From CAWJMN01 sp963844055 (GTDB taxonomy: Bacteria; Planctomycetota; Planctomycetia; Pirellulales; Pirellulaceae): DNA of 64,000 nt. Below, one piece after another: positions 36,525-45,793 of this stretch (its first letter is position 1; the number at the start of each line of letters is the position of its first letter). The notes under the pieces are model-generated. The model had not been told where the DNA came from. It saw only the letters and a list, made by a program, of their open reading frames with translations, and did no database searches. Location: the NCBI GenBank assembly GCA_963844055.1, contig CAWJMN010000001.1, positions 806,001-870,000 of the forward strand, given 5' to 3'. The position numbers were made by a program, and so were the translations under genes.

Positions 36525-36839
36525 CTACGCGGTGATCTTGCCGATCTTTACGCGGGTGTAGCTTTGGCGATGGCCCGTACGCTTACGGAAGTTCTTCCGG
36601 CGACGCATCTTTTGGATGTAGATCTTTTCGCCTAGCTCAACGCTGCGAATCACTTCAGCCGAGACGGAAGCACCGGCCAGAAGAGGCTTGCCAAGTTTGA
36701 CGCCCCCTTCACCCGAAACGCATAGGACCTGGTCAAAGTTGATGGTTGCACCCAGCTCAACTTCGCGCAGATCGACCGCCAGCTCTTGGCCTTCTTCGAC
36801 TTTGTATTGACGTCCACCGTCAGAGATAATTGCGTACAT
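36525..36839 (-). CDS. rplU: 50S ribosomal protein L21
   Basis: The 104-residue protein starts MYAIISDGGRQYKVEEGQ, the standard L21 N-terminus. The frame extends 57 codons further upstream, but that part is non-conserved leader and is rejected. The C-terminus KMRRRKNFRKRTGHRQ...KIGKITA carries the basic rRNA-binding loop. rplU is normally followed by rpmA. Here rpmA is about 36 kb away and rplU instead follows the RNase E/G gene with a 174-base leader that contains two inverted repeats. Confidence 0.97.
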   Translation of the reverse strand: MYAIISDGGRQYKVEEGQELAVDLREVELGATINFDQVLCVSGEGGVKLGKPLLAGASVSAEVIRSVELGEKIYIQKMRRRKNFRKRTGHRQSYTRVKIGKITA

Positions 36840-36857
36840 TTCTGTCAATCCTACAAG

Positions 36858-36875
36858 CGGAAGCAGCTGCTTCCG
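36858..36875 (-). promoter_or_regulatory. 18-bp palindrome in the rplU leader
   Basis: CGGAAGCAGCTGCTTCCG is a perfect palindrome ending 18 bases upstream of the rplU start. It could be a protein-binding site or an RNA hairpin near the ribosome-binding region. Ribosomal-protein leaders often carry autogenous control structures, but no known L21 leader motif can be matched by eye. Confidence 0.45.
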
Positions 36876-36970
36876 TAAACCAATATCCGCAAAATGGGAA
36901 ACCTCAAAAGATACCAAACCAGCCGCCCGTCCGCTAGGGATGAGCCGCTGGCTGGCTGCTTGTGCGTATC

Positions 36971-36997
36971 CTAAGTGCCTATCCGATAGACACTTAG
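36971..36997. terminator. Hairpin between the RNase E/G gene and rplU
   Basis: CTAAGTG-C-CTAT pairs with ATAG-A-CACTTAG around a CCG loop (11 pairs, one mismatch). On the minus strand it lies 17 bases after the RNase E/G stop without a T-run; on the plus strand GGGCGTTTTTT follows. It may be a processing or partial termination site. Confidence 0.5.
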
Positions 36998-37013
36998 GGC
37001 GTTTTTTCAATGT

Positions 37014-38666
37014 CTATTCAGGCCGTGGGAGCTCTTTCCCCTCCAGGTCACGGCACTCCAGTTCCAGGAATTCTGGGAACTGCGACTCGCTGCCGATCAC
37101 CTGAACCATGATCCGTGACTCATCTTCAAGTCGCATGATCTCACGCCGTTTCCGGTTGTTGAGATACGTTGCCACCTCTTGGTTGACGCGGACCGTCACC
37201 CGGGCGATACGTGGAATCTCGCTGGCCAGCATCAGCAGGCGAACGACTTCGATCGACATGCTCTCGGCCGTCTTCACCACACCACGACCGCTACAGCAAG
37301 GGCAGTCGCCGTAGACGCTGCGCTTGAGGCTTGGGCGGATACGTTGGCGAGTCATTTCGATCAGGCCAAACGGGCTGGTACGAAGGATCTTTGAACGAGC
37401 ACGATCACGCTTCATCGCATCGAGCAGGGCTCGTTCCACGTTGCGGCGATGACGCTCGCGACGCATGTCGATAAAGTCGTTGACGATCACGCCACCCAGA
37501 TCGCGTAGGCGAAGTTGGCGAGCAATCTCTTTCGCAGCCGAAAGGTTCAGCTGGTAAGAGGTCTCTTCGGCATCGCCTGACGTGCGGAAGTTACCGCTGT
37601 TCACGTCAATGGCTACCAAGGCCTCGGTTTGATCGATCACGATCGAACCGCCACCCTTCAGCGGAACCTTGCGTTGATAGATCATCGCAATTTCGCTGTC
37701 GAGCATGTACTTGTGGAACAGTGGCTCGCGACCATCGTAAAGTTGCAAACGGTTGACGTGTCGAGGCATGACCAATTGCAAGAATTCCTTGGCCCGCTCG
37801 AAGGCATTCGCATCGTCGATCAAGATCGAGTCGATGTCGGTCGAGAAGATGTCACGAATCGTGCGAATGATGATATCGCTCTCTTCGTAAATCGTTCCCG
37901 GGCCTTGTTGCTTCTTGAGGCGACGAACAATCACCTTCCACAGACGCATCAAATACGCCATGTCGCGCGAAAGGTCGCGGCGTGAACGGTCTTGCCCAGC
38001 GGTACGCACGATGAAGCCCAGTCCCTTAGGAGGATTGAGTTCAAGCATGGTGTCACGCAGTTGGCGACGCAAACGGTCGTCTTCGATCTTGCGCGAAACG
38101 CCAACGCGTCCCAAAGCAGGCATCAAAACCAAATAGCGTCCAGGAATGCTAATGTAAGTCGAAAGCGTTGGGCCTTTGGTCCCAATCCCTTCCTTGATCA
38201 CTTGGACGAGGATCTCGTCGCCGCGACGGAAGATGTCTTGGATAGGTGGCTTGATCCGTGGACGGCCGCCCCGTGGTGGTGGGCGATTGCTGCGACGTGA
38301 TTCGCTGGCTGGGCGAGGCGCTTCGTCCCCCTCGATCCCATCCCCTTCGGTGTCGTCTTCGCCGGTATCAATATCGGCATGACGACCGCCGGCAATCGCT
38401 TCGGCCGGGTCAAAGCCACCTTGGCGGAAGTACTGTGGCTCGACGTCGCTGATGTGCAAAAAGCCGTTGCGGCCGACACCGAAGTCAACGAACGCCGCTT
38501 GAATGCTGGGCTCGATATTGACGATCCGGCCCTTGTAAATATTGCCAACGTAATTGTCCGCACTAGCGCGCTCGATATAGAGCTCTTCCAGGCTGCCGTC
38601 TTCGACAATCGCAATCCGGCATTCTTCCGGTTGCGAGACGTTGATGAGCATTTCGTTCTTTGTCAT
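37014..38666 (-). CDS. Ribonuclease E/G
   Basis: The 550-residue protein starts MTKNEMLINVSQPEECRIAI. It has the RNase E/G catalytic core: an S1 domain (NYVGNIYKGRIVNIEPSIQAAFVDFG) interrupted by an acidic, Arg/Pro-rich insertion (residues about 90-140), the DNase-I-like part with the metal motifs IDVNSG and NDFIDM, and the Zn-link CPCC (DCPCCSGRG) used for dimer pairing. There is no long C-terminal degradosome scaffold, so it is nearer RNase G in size. It processes rRNA and mRNA. rplU lies downstream on the same strand. Confidence 0.95.
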   Translation of the reverse strand: MTKNEMLINVSQPEECRIAIVEDGSLEELYIERASADNYVGNIYKGRIVNIEPSIQAAFVDFGVGRNGFLHISDVEPQYFRQGGFDPAEAIAGGRHADIDTGEDDTEGDGIEGDEAPRPASESRRSNRPPPRGGRPRIKPPIQDIFRRGDEILVQVIKEGIGTKGPTLSTYISIPGRYLVLMPALGRVGVSRKIEDDRLRRQLRDTMLELNPPKGLGFIVRTAGQDRSRRDLSRDMAYLMRLWKVIVRRLKKQQGPGTIYEESDIIIRTIRDIFSTDIDSILIDDANAFERAKEFLQLVMPRHVNRLQLYDGREPLFHKYMLDSEIAMIYQRKVPLKGGGSIVIDQTEALVAIDVNSGNFRTSGDAEETSYQLNLSAAKEIARQLRLRDLGGVIVNDFIDMRRERHRRNVERALLDAMKRDRARSKILRTSPFGLIEMTRQRIRPSLKRSVYGDCPCCSGRGVVKTAESMSIEVVRLLMLASEIPRIARVTVRVNQEVATYLNNRKRREIMRLEDESRIMVQVIGSESQFPEFLELECRDLEGKELPRPE

Positions 38667-39319
38667 GGATTCCTAAGCTTGTCTTTCCAAACGCATAAAA
38701 GGAATGAATCGCAGTGCCGCCAATGCCTGGCTCTTGGGCCGAGGGGAGGGGACTGCTTGATCGAAAAAAGAGATGGCAAAACGCAGGGACAAAAGTGCCC
38801 CAAAAATCGCCGCGAAGTTCTGGCAAACCGTGCCAAGAAGGCCTGAAAGAACCGCTCGCAAAGGGCGATGGGAAGACGAAGATCCGTCTCGTAGAGTGCC
38901 AGTCGGCTTTGTCGCCAAGTGGCTAAGTCGAAATCGTATAAAGGCGTGAGTCGTAGAAGAGCCCATGCTCGTCTTGCGCACGCCCTTGTCGTTTGCAGGG
39001 TTTAGACCCGCAAACCAACCAAGGTGTTGCATGCTTTGTTTCAGGCAGCAGTCTAGCAGGCTCTCGCAGTCGTCCAGGGATCATCGACCGTCGCTCAAAA
39101 CCCGCCAGGGGGAGCAACGCGAGATCAACACCCAGAGCGCCGCGGGAGTTACCCGGTGCAGCCCATCTTCCTATCAAAAATTTGCGTGTTTAACTTAGCC
39201 TTGCCTCGAGGAAACCTCTGCCGCACCTAGCGCAACAATTTTGGGTTTTGCTCACGGTCCTGTTGGGGAAGGCCTATCTTGAAGCGGAAGGTGCCCAGTG
39301 GTTCTGGGGCCGCCGCTTT
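38667..39319. other. Long intergenic region, no gene seen
   Basis: 653 bases between two minus-strand genes (ptsH ends at 39320; the RNase gene starts at 38666). Short frames on both strands have no recognisable protein character. I found no tRNA, strong hairpin or repeat. It presumably holds the RNase promoter and could hide a small RNA. Confidence 0.4.
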
Positions 39320-39607
39320 CTACTCGGATTTGAGTTCTCCGAATCCATGTTCGACTAACTGAGCAAGTGCGTCGATCGCTTCCTGGGCGTCATCGCCAGA
39401 AGCTTCCAACCTTAGTTTGGTACCGTTTCCAGCACCCAGAGTCAATAAGTCCAGGATGCTTTTGGCATCAATCGAGTCTTTTCCTTTGACAATTCGAACC
39501 TGCGACCGGAACTGCATCGCCGTCTTTACCACCTGATGGGCGGGGCGCGCGTGAAGTCCTTGCGGATTCACGATGACTACCTCACGGGCGATGGGAGTTG
39601 CCGTCAT
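39320..39607 (-). CDS. ptsH: HPr phosphocarrier protein
   Basis: A 95-residue HPr. The phosphorylated His is at residue 19 in NPQGLHARPA, and the regulatory Ser is at residue 50 in IDAKSILDLLTLGA (equivalent to Ser46, the HPr-kinase site in other bacteria). It passes phosphate from enzyme I to EIIA proteins. It lies 122 bases downstream of ptsN on the same strand. No enzyme I or sugar-specific EIIB/EIIC gene is in the window, which suggests a regulatory phosphorelay. Confidence 0.95.
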   Translation of the reverse strand: MTATPIAREVVIVNPQGLHARPAHQVVKTAMQFRSQVRIVKGKDSIDAKSILDLLTLGAGNGTKLRLEASGDDAQEAIDALAQLVEHGFGELKSE

Positions 39608-39729
39608 GGAAGAACAGTACCTGAAAAAGAGAACCTAACCAGCGCGTAAAAAACCGTCCTGTTCAGAAGACCAAGGGCTCGCCAGCAACGGCTGGGCTGG
39701 CCCTATTGGAATTCCAAACCCGCCTGGTC

Positions 39730-40206
39730 TTAGCCAGAGTACTGGCTGCTGTCGGCTTCATCCAGCAATTGCTGGATCTCTTGCGAGGTTTGAACCTGCT
39801 TGAGGAAGCGACAAAAATGATCGTCCTTCAGTTGCAACGAGATGTTTTCCAGTGCCCGTAGGTGATCGCCTGGACGATCCGGAGGAGATACGAGCAAGAA
39901 CAGCAAGTGAACCTTGTCGCCGTCGAGGCTGTTGAAGTCAACGCCTTCCGAGCTGACGCCTACGGTTCCCATCAGCTTGTCAACGCTGGCATGCTTCGTG
40001 TGAGGAACGGCCACGCCACGGCCAATGCCGGTGCTGCCCAGTTCTTCACGCTTCATGATGGCAGCGATGATGCCTTCCACCTCGCCTGGCTTGATGGCAC
40101 CTGCATCGGCCAATGCGCCAACGAGTTCTCGGATCACGCCTGGCTTGTCAGTACTGGTGAGGTCAGCTCGCACTGCCCCCGCTTGAATAAAGTCAGCGAA
40201 TTTCAT
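39730..40206 (-). CDS. ptsN: PTS EIIA protein of the nitrogen/fructose type
   Basis: A 158-residue EIIA domain protein. The active His is at residue 69 in GRGVAVPHTKH, preceded by KREELGSTGI, a hallmark of EIIA-Ntr/fructose. The C-terminal LLFLLVSPPDRPGDHLRALENIS and a helical end complete the fold. It accepts phosphate from HPr and normally has regulatory targets (potassium transport, kinases). It lies between hpf and ptsH on the minus strand, similar to the hpf-ptsN-ptsH order near rpoN in other bacteria, but rpoN is absent here. Confidence 0.93.
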   Translation of the reverse strand: MKFADFIQAGAVRADLTSTDKPGVIRELVGALADAGAIKPGEVEGIIAAIMKREELGSTGIGRGVAVPHTKHASVDKLMGTVGVSSEGVDFNSLDGDKVHLLFLLVSPPDRPGDHLRALENISLQLKDDHFCRFLKQVQTSQEIQQLLDEADSSQYSG

Positions 40207-40425
40207 GGTTAATTCCTCTGCTTACGCATCGAATTGCTGGGCTGGAGCCTTCGCAAGGCGATGACTTTGGCACCGTATCTCAATATCAAATGCCAGGTGG
40301 AAAAAAGGGAACGATGGATAAAAAGTATTCAAATCAAAGACGCGGAAAATTAGCGAGTTCAATCCGGTCGTGCCACCCGCCTGGAGTTGGCACTATGTGC
40401 AGTCCATTTTGCCTTGCCCTGCAGA

Positions 40426-40764
40426 CTATTCTTCGTCAGCTGGAGGTGGCATGTGCTTGTGACCAGGAACCTTGTGGTCCTTCAACCGCTCCTTGTGCTT
40501 GCGGAGTTGTTGTTCGATCTTTTCGATCACGCTATCCAAGGCAGCAATGGCGTTGTCAGCAGTCTCTGTTGCCACAAAATCGTCGTGGTGTTCAGCGGTC
40601 ACCCGAAGTTCCACTGTCGGGCGCTCACGATGCTCAAGATCCACCGTCACTTGAATCGAGGTCATGCGGTCGTAAAACTTGCGAACGACCTGCACTTTCT
40701 CGCTGATCTTGTCTTGAGTGGTGGGTGCCAAGTGGCCGTGACGCGCTGAAATGTTGATTTGCAC
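40426..40764 (-). CDS. hpf: Ribosome hibernation-promoting factor, short form
   Basis: The 112-residue protein starts at GTG 40764 (VQINISARHGHL), fixed by AGGAG (40774-40778) nine bases upstream. The HPF/YfiA fold is clear from the beta-alpha pattern with KVQVVRKFYDRMTSIQVTVDLEHR and ETADNAIAALDSVIEKIEQQLRKHKERLKDHK. The C-terminus is His/Pro-rich (KHMPPPADEE) and lacks the long-form dimerisation domain. It binds and silences ribosomes in stationary phase. It is the first gene of the hpf-ptsN-ptsH group. Confidence 0.93.
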   Translation of the reverse strand: MQINISARHGHLAPTTQDKISEKVQVVRKFYDRMTSIQVTVDLEHRERPTVELRVTAEHHDDFVATETADNAIAALDSVIEKIEQQLRKHKERLKDHKVPGHKHMPPPADEE

Positions 40765-41160
40765 CGAGAAAGTCTCCTGGATCCGAAACGATCCGCAACA
40801 TCTCGCAAGCCTTTTGCCATGCCTCGATGCCAGTTGGCACCTTGCCATTGCCGCACATCACCTTCCATAGATCGCTCTACAGAATCGTGCAAAGCTCTTC
40901 CAATGCTGCGGCCTTCCGTTAGGTTGTGAGGGGGAGGACTCCGACCAATACGACATAAGCCGGCATTCCCCCATGGAGAAAATCGGCTGCCGACTTGGCA
41001 TAGTCCAGGATTGTAACAAGTGACACGAATAAACCGTGGACGCTTGGCTAGACATCCGTCAGTCTAGCCAATCTTGGTACGAGAGAAAGGGCCGTCTAGG
41101 AAGAGTTCGTAGAATAGTAAGTTTTCGAGGGTTTGTCATAAGCCTTTGGTAGTAATGGCT
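40765..41160. other. Intergenic region upstream of hpf
   Basis: 396 bases between queG (minus, ending at 41161) and hpf (minus). It should contain the hpf promoter. No hairpin, repeat or small gene can be supported. Confidence 0.4.
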
Positions 41161-42297
<1,137 letters not shown>

Positions 42298-42359
42298 CGC
42301 CTCAGTTTACCCGGCCCGAAGGGATCGTTCGAAGGCCGGGCAAGTGACTTTCTTCGCTC

Positions 42360-42380
42360 GCCTGCGCTGAAAAAGCAGGC
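42360..42380 (-). terminator. Hairpin after the Hpt gene
   Basis: GCCTGC (42360-42365) pairs with GCAGGC (42375-42380) around a nine-base loop, directly after the Hpt stop. There is no T-run on the minus strand after the stem, so termination is doubtful. Confidence 0.35.
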
Positions 42381-42381
42381 C

Positions 42382-42738
42382 TTACATCGAAGGCTGCGTT
42401 ACCGAAAGCGTTTTCGGCTGTCCCGCTTGGATCTTCGTGCACATTTCGCTAAGGCCTTTGAGAGCTTCTAGAATCTTGGCCTCAGGAAGGTGTTGGCGCG
42501 TTGCCATCTCTAGGTCTTGGGCCAGCGGCATGACCGTGTCAAAGCCGTAGCTTCCCAGTGCTCCCTTCAATTGGTGCGCATAACGTTCGACCAAGGTCCA
42601 GTCGCTCTTTTGTGCGGCCTGATTAAGCGTGTCGATGCGAATGGCGACCTCTTCCACGAATACTTCGACCAGATCGGCCAAATCTTCGTCACCAGCCAAG
42701 CTGGAATAGATGCCATCGGGTTGGCAGTTGGTTGTCAT
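42382..42738 (-). CDS. Hpt (histidine phosphotransfer) domain protein
   Basis: A 118-residue stand-alone Hpt protein. The phospho-accepting His is at residue 55 in ERYAHQLKGALGSYGF, with the usual HxLKG pattern and helical bundle. It would relay phosphate between a hybrid sensor kinase and a response regulator. No kinase or regulator gene is next to it, so its partners are elsewhere. It is on the same strand as queG, which lies 84 bases further downstream, so co-transcription is possible. Confidence 0.92.
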   Translation of the reverse strand: MTTNCQPDGIYSSLAGDEDLADLVEVFVEEVAIRIDTLNQAAQKSDWTLVERYAHQLKGALGSYGFDTVMPLAQDLEMATRQHLPEAKILEALKGLSEMCTKIQAGQPKTLSVTQPSM

Positions 42739-43196
42739 CTCTATGTTGCCCCTAAAAAACGAGAACCACTTCGCGTTGCTTCACTATGCAGAGGGCCGAA
42801 ATCCATTGCCCTGGACTTCTAGCCAGATTCCAACGACAGAATCCTCTGAAAACTAGCTTCTGCTTAGGTATTGGCGGGCGTATCCGCCGCGAAGTGCCCG
42901 CACAGTTTGCCGAAACGCCGTACCTGGCCATCACAACCGTCACACTTGGGACAGTCTGCGTAAGTGGCTGGGCGAGCTGGGAAAAATTGGGAAAGAATGA
43001 CGGATAGCTAAACGGCGGCATATGCGAGGACGATAACTTCCCCTGTAGTCAAGCAAAGTTGCATGACTAGTCGCAAAGCGTAAGCGTCTCGGCCTGCCGC
43101 CATCAAAAGTGGACATCGCGGGGCCGGCGGTCGCGGCGACATGTTGTTTCCGTATCCGTCTCCGTGTGTTCCGTTTAATTTTAGGGGAGTCCTCCG
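42739..43196. other. Divergent intergenic region
   Basis: 458 bases between the Hpt gene (minus) and the Cys-rich gene (plus). AGGGGAG at 43183-43189 is a strong ribosome-binding site for the latter. Nothing else is recognisable. Confidence 0.5.
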
Positions 43197-43751
43197 ATGA
43201 AGTCTCGTTCTTTCGTTGCCGGTATCGTCGCTGGCCTGTTGTGTTTGGTTTCCCAAGCTAGCGCTTTCGACCTGATGGGTTGTGGTTGCGAAGCTCCTGT
43301 TTCCTGCTGCCAGCCTAAGTGCTGCAAAGTAAAGTGCTGCCGCGAACCACGCTGCTGCAAGCCAAAGTGCTGCAAGACTCGTTGCTGCAAGCCAGCTTGT
43401 GCTCCTAGCTGCTCGGCTCCTGCTTGTGCCGCTGCTGCTCCTACCTGTGCTGCTCCTGCTGCTCCAACTTGCTCGGCTCCAGCCGCTCCAACCTGTGCTG
43501 CTCCTGCTGCCAGCTGCGGTTGTGCTCCTAAGTGCTGCAAGCAAAAGTGCTGCCGTGAACCACGCTGCTGCAAGCAAAAGTGCTGCCGCGAACCACGTTG
43601 CTGCAAGGCTCCAAAGTGCTGCCGTGAGCCACGTTGCTGCAAGCCAAAGTGCTGCAAGACCCGTTGCTGCAAGGCTCCAAAGTGCTGCCATGCCGCTCCT
43701 AGCTGTGCCGCTCCTGCTTGTGCAGTTGCTGCTCCAACCTGTGCTGGCTAG
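43197..43751 (+). CDS. Exported cysteine-rich protein with CC repeats
   Basis: A 184-residue protein with a signal peptide (MKSRSFVAGIVAGLLCLVSQASA). The rest is built from CC-containing tetra- and pentapeptides (KPKCC, KTRCC, REPRCC, KQKCC, KAPKCC) in two blocks (residues about 36-62 and 112-164). A central Ala/Pro/Thr/Cys spacer (CAAPAAPTCSAP) separates them and a similar tail follows. I count 46 Cys (25%) and 16 Cys-Cys pairs, with many Lys and Arg. It resembles metallothioneins or keratin-associated proteins only in composition. Metal binding or disulfide cross-linking outside the cell is plausible, not shown. It has its own strong ribosome-binding site and terminator, so it is a single-gene transcript. 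Confidence 0.85.
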   Translation: MKSRSFVAGIVAGLLCLVSQASAFDLMGCGCEAPVSCCQPKCCKVKCCREPRCCKPKCCKTRCCKPACAPSCSAPACAAAAPTCAAPAAPTCSAPAAPTCAAPAASCGCAPKCCKQKCCREPRCCKQKCCREPRCCKAPKCCREPRCCKPKCCKTRCCKAPKCCHAAPSCAAPACAVAAPTCAG

Positions 43752-43841
43752 TTAATGACAACCATCGCTTGGTAATGATTACCGGGCTTGGCTCGCACTA
43801 CACCACTGCGACAGCCTAGCTAGTAGCGATCAATACTGAAG

Positions 43842-43876
43842 AGCCCTCGGACGACAATCGTTCGAGGGCTTTTTTC
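43842..43876 (+). terminator. Rho-independent terminator of the Cys-rich gene
   Basis: AGCCCTCG (43842-43849) pairs with CGAGGGCT (43863-43870), followed by TTTTTC. It lies about 90 bases after the stop and 30 bases before the end of the convergent sulfatase. Confidence 0.88.
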
Positions 43877-43904
43877 GTTCTTGGATGTAAATGCAGCGAC
43901 CGCA

Positions 43905-45412
43905 TTACTCTTTCTGATCAATCTGTCGTAACGGAAACAGGTCGGATCGCACATGCTGTTCGGTCATCACCTTCATCAGGCGGGCCACAACATCGGGATG
44001 ATCCTTTGCAACATCGTGAGCCTCTGCGGGATCATGGGCTAAATCGTACAGCTCCAGTTCATGCGAAACGGGCTCTTTGACTTTGGTCCCAGGGTTCAAG
44101 TTCCGACGAATCCCTTTCCAGTCCCCGATGCGAACCGCTTGCTGCCCGCCATAACCGGGCGATTCACGATATAAAAACGGCCGTTCAGGCTGTGGTTTTC
44201 CCTGCAATGTATCCGCAAAGCTAATCCCATCCACCTCTACCGGCAATTTGCCCGTTCGGCCGGCCATTTCCAACATTGTCGGCAGCCAATCTTCAAATCC
44301 GGTCACCCGCGACGAAGCGCTCCCCGCTTCCACTTTGCCAGGCCAGCGAACAATGCACGGCACACGATAGCCCCCTTCATAGAAAGATCCCTTGCGCCGC
44401 GCAGGCCTCCGGCACTGTTAAAGAAGTCGGCGTCGGTTCCACCAAGGCGGTCATACAGCGGGCCGTTGTCGCTGGTGAAAATCACAATCGTGTTCTCATC
44501 TAGTTCAAGCGTGGTCAGCAAATCCAGCAGCTTGCCAATCTCTTGATCCATCCGCGTAATCATGGCTGCGTAGGTTGCGCGGGCATTGTGTTGCGGCAGA
44601 TAACCCTTGGTCCCTAGGTAGGGCTCATCCTCGAACTTGCCGGCATATTCTTTCAGCGAATCTTCAGGCACTTGCAGTGCCAAGTGCGGTATCGTGGTTG
44701 GATAGAACAAAAAGAAAGGCTTGCTCTGATTCGCTTTCACAAACCCCAGGGCTTGTGCCCCAATCAAGTCGCCGGCGTAATCCTTGCCACGATAAACTTC
44801 ATAACTGGCAGGCAATTTCGAATCTGCTCCCTCGGGGAACTTTTGATGGGCGGCGAATTTAGGATTGTTTAGCGCGACCTGTCGGTCATTGTCCCACAGG
44901 TGCGTAGGATAATGATTGTGTGCGACCGCTTGGCAATTGAATCCATACCACCGATCAAAGCCTTGCTTCAAAGGATCGCCGGAACTTCCCATCGGTCCCA
45001 GTCCCCATTTGCCGAAGCCTCCCAGCGTGTACCCTTGCTGCTTCAGCATCAGTGGTAAAGTGAGCGACCCTGCTGGAACGGGTTCTTGCCCTTCGTCGTA
45101 ACCTTTGGCTTGGCGATTCTCGCGGATGTAAGCATGGCCAGTATGTTTGCCGGTCATCAACACGCAGCGCGACGGCGCACAAACATTGCTCCCCGAATAA
45201 TGCTGCGTCAGACGCATGCCACTACTGGCTAGTCGATCTAGATTCGGCGTGCGAATCTTCTTTTGGCCAAAGCATCCCAGATCGCCGTAGCCTAAATCGT
45301 CGGCGATGATGAACACGATGTTCGGTGCTCGCTCTGCCCCTTGGCTTTGCGCCGATGCGGCCAGCATCACGCATCCCCAAACGATCAGCCAAACCCAAGC
45401 CTGATTTCGCAT
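43905..45412 (-). pseudogene. Secreted sulfatase, split by a single-base frameshift
   Basis: The first frame starts near MRNQAWVWLIVWGCVMLAASA (signal peptide). It has the sulfatase core: PNIVFIIADDLGYGDLG (metal Asp pair), the formylglycine motif CAPSRCVLMTGKHTGH, and TSDNGPLYDRLGG. It then derails after GGLRGA at about 44392 into an unrelated tail ending at 44303. The expected sequence (GSFYEGGYRVPCIVRWPGK) continues in another frame to a stop at 43905, with a normal sulfatase C-terminus (SHELELYDLAHDPAEAHDVAKDHPDVV). Adding one A to the AA at 44392-44393 restores a 502-residue arylsulfatase-A-type enzyme. This is either base-level error or a recent null mutation. It is divergent from the DUF1501 gene, a frequent planctomycete pairing. 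Confidence 0.88.
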
Positions 45413-45793
45413 TCTTCGCCCCCGCATCACCAACGTGTGTACCGCCAGAATGTCGGCATTAGAATCTTCGCGCAAGCGACAATCAAACAGGCACAGTTTG
45501 CCGCAACCATGCATGGCTCACGCTGAGGAAATTGCGGCATTTGCCCCTACAGCTTGCCAATCCGCCGCTAATGGGCTGCAATTCAAGGAGTGGCTCCCCG
45601 AAAGAGCGGCTTTGCAGATTGACTTTGCCTTTAACGGCGGGGTAGAATCCATCGAAGGCCGCTTATTGATTGTGGTGGCCACCTACCGATAACTGTTGAA
45701 TGACAGTCCAACCTTGGAATGTTCCTGACTACCACCCCCGGCAGTTCCAGGCTGTTCCTACCCCGCCTTCCTTCCTGTTGGGAGTTGCCCACC
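45413..45793. other. Divergent intergenic region
   Basis: About 380 bases between sulfatase (minus) and DUF1501 (plus). No hairpin or recognisable element is seen. Short in-frame extensions of both genes into this region lack conserved character. An alternative sulfatase start lies at 45427. Confidence 0.45.

Noticed and set aside
36606..37010. Extended N-terminus of L21
   Set aside because: The extra 57 codons cover the leader hairpins and precede a perfect L21 start.
43318..43690. Possible CRISPR-like array from short repeats
   Set aside because: The repeats are codon-level units of the Cys-rich gene with no unique spacers.
43008..43691. Long Trp/Ala/Leu-rich frame on the minus strand
   Set aside because: It is the antisense shadow of the CC-repeat gene; its composition follows directly from the repeats.
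44303..44420. Sulfatase tail in the original frame
   Set aside because: It is unlike any sulfatase; the other frame restores the family C-terminus.
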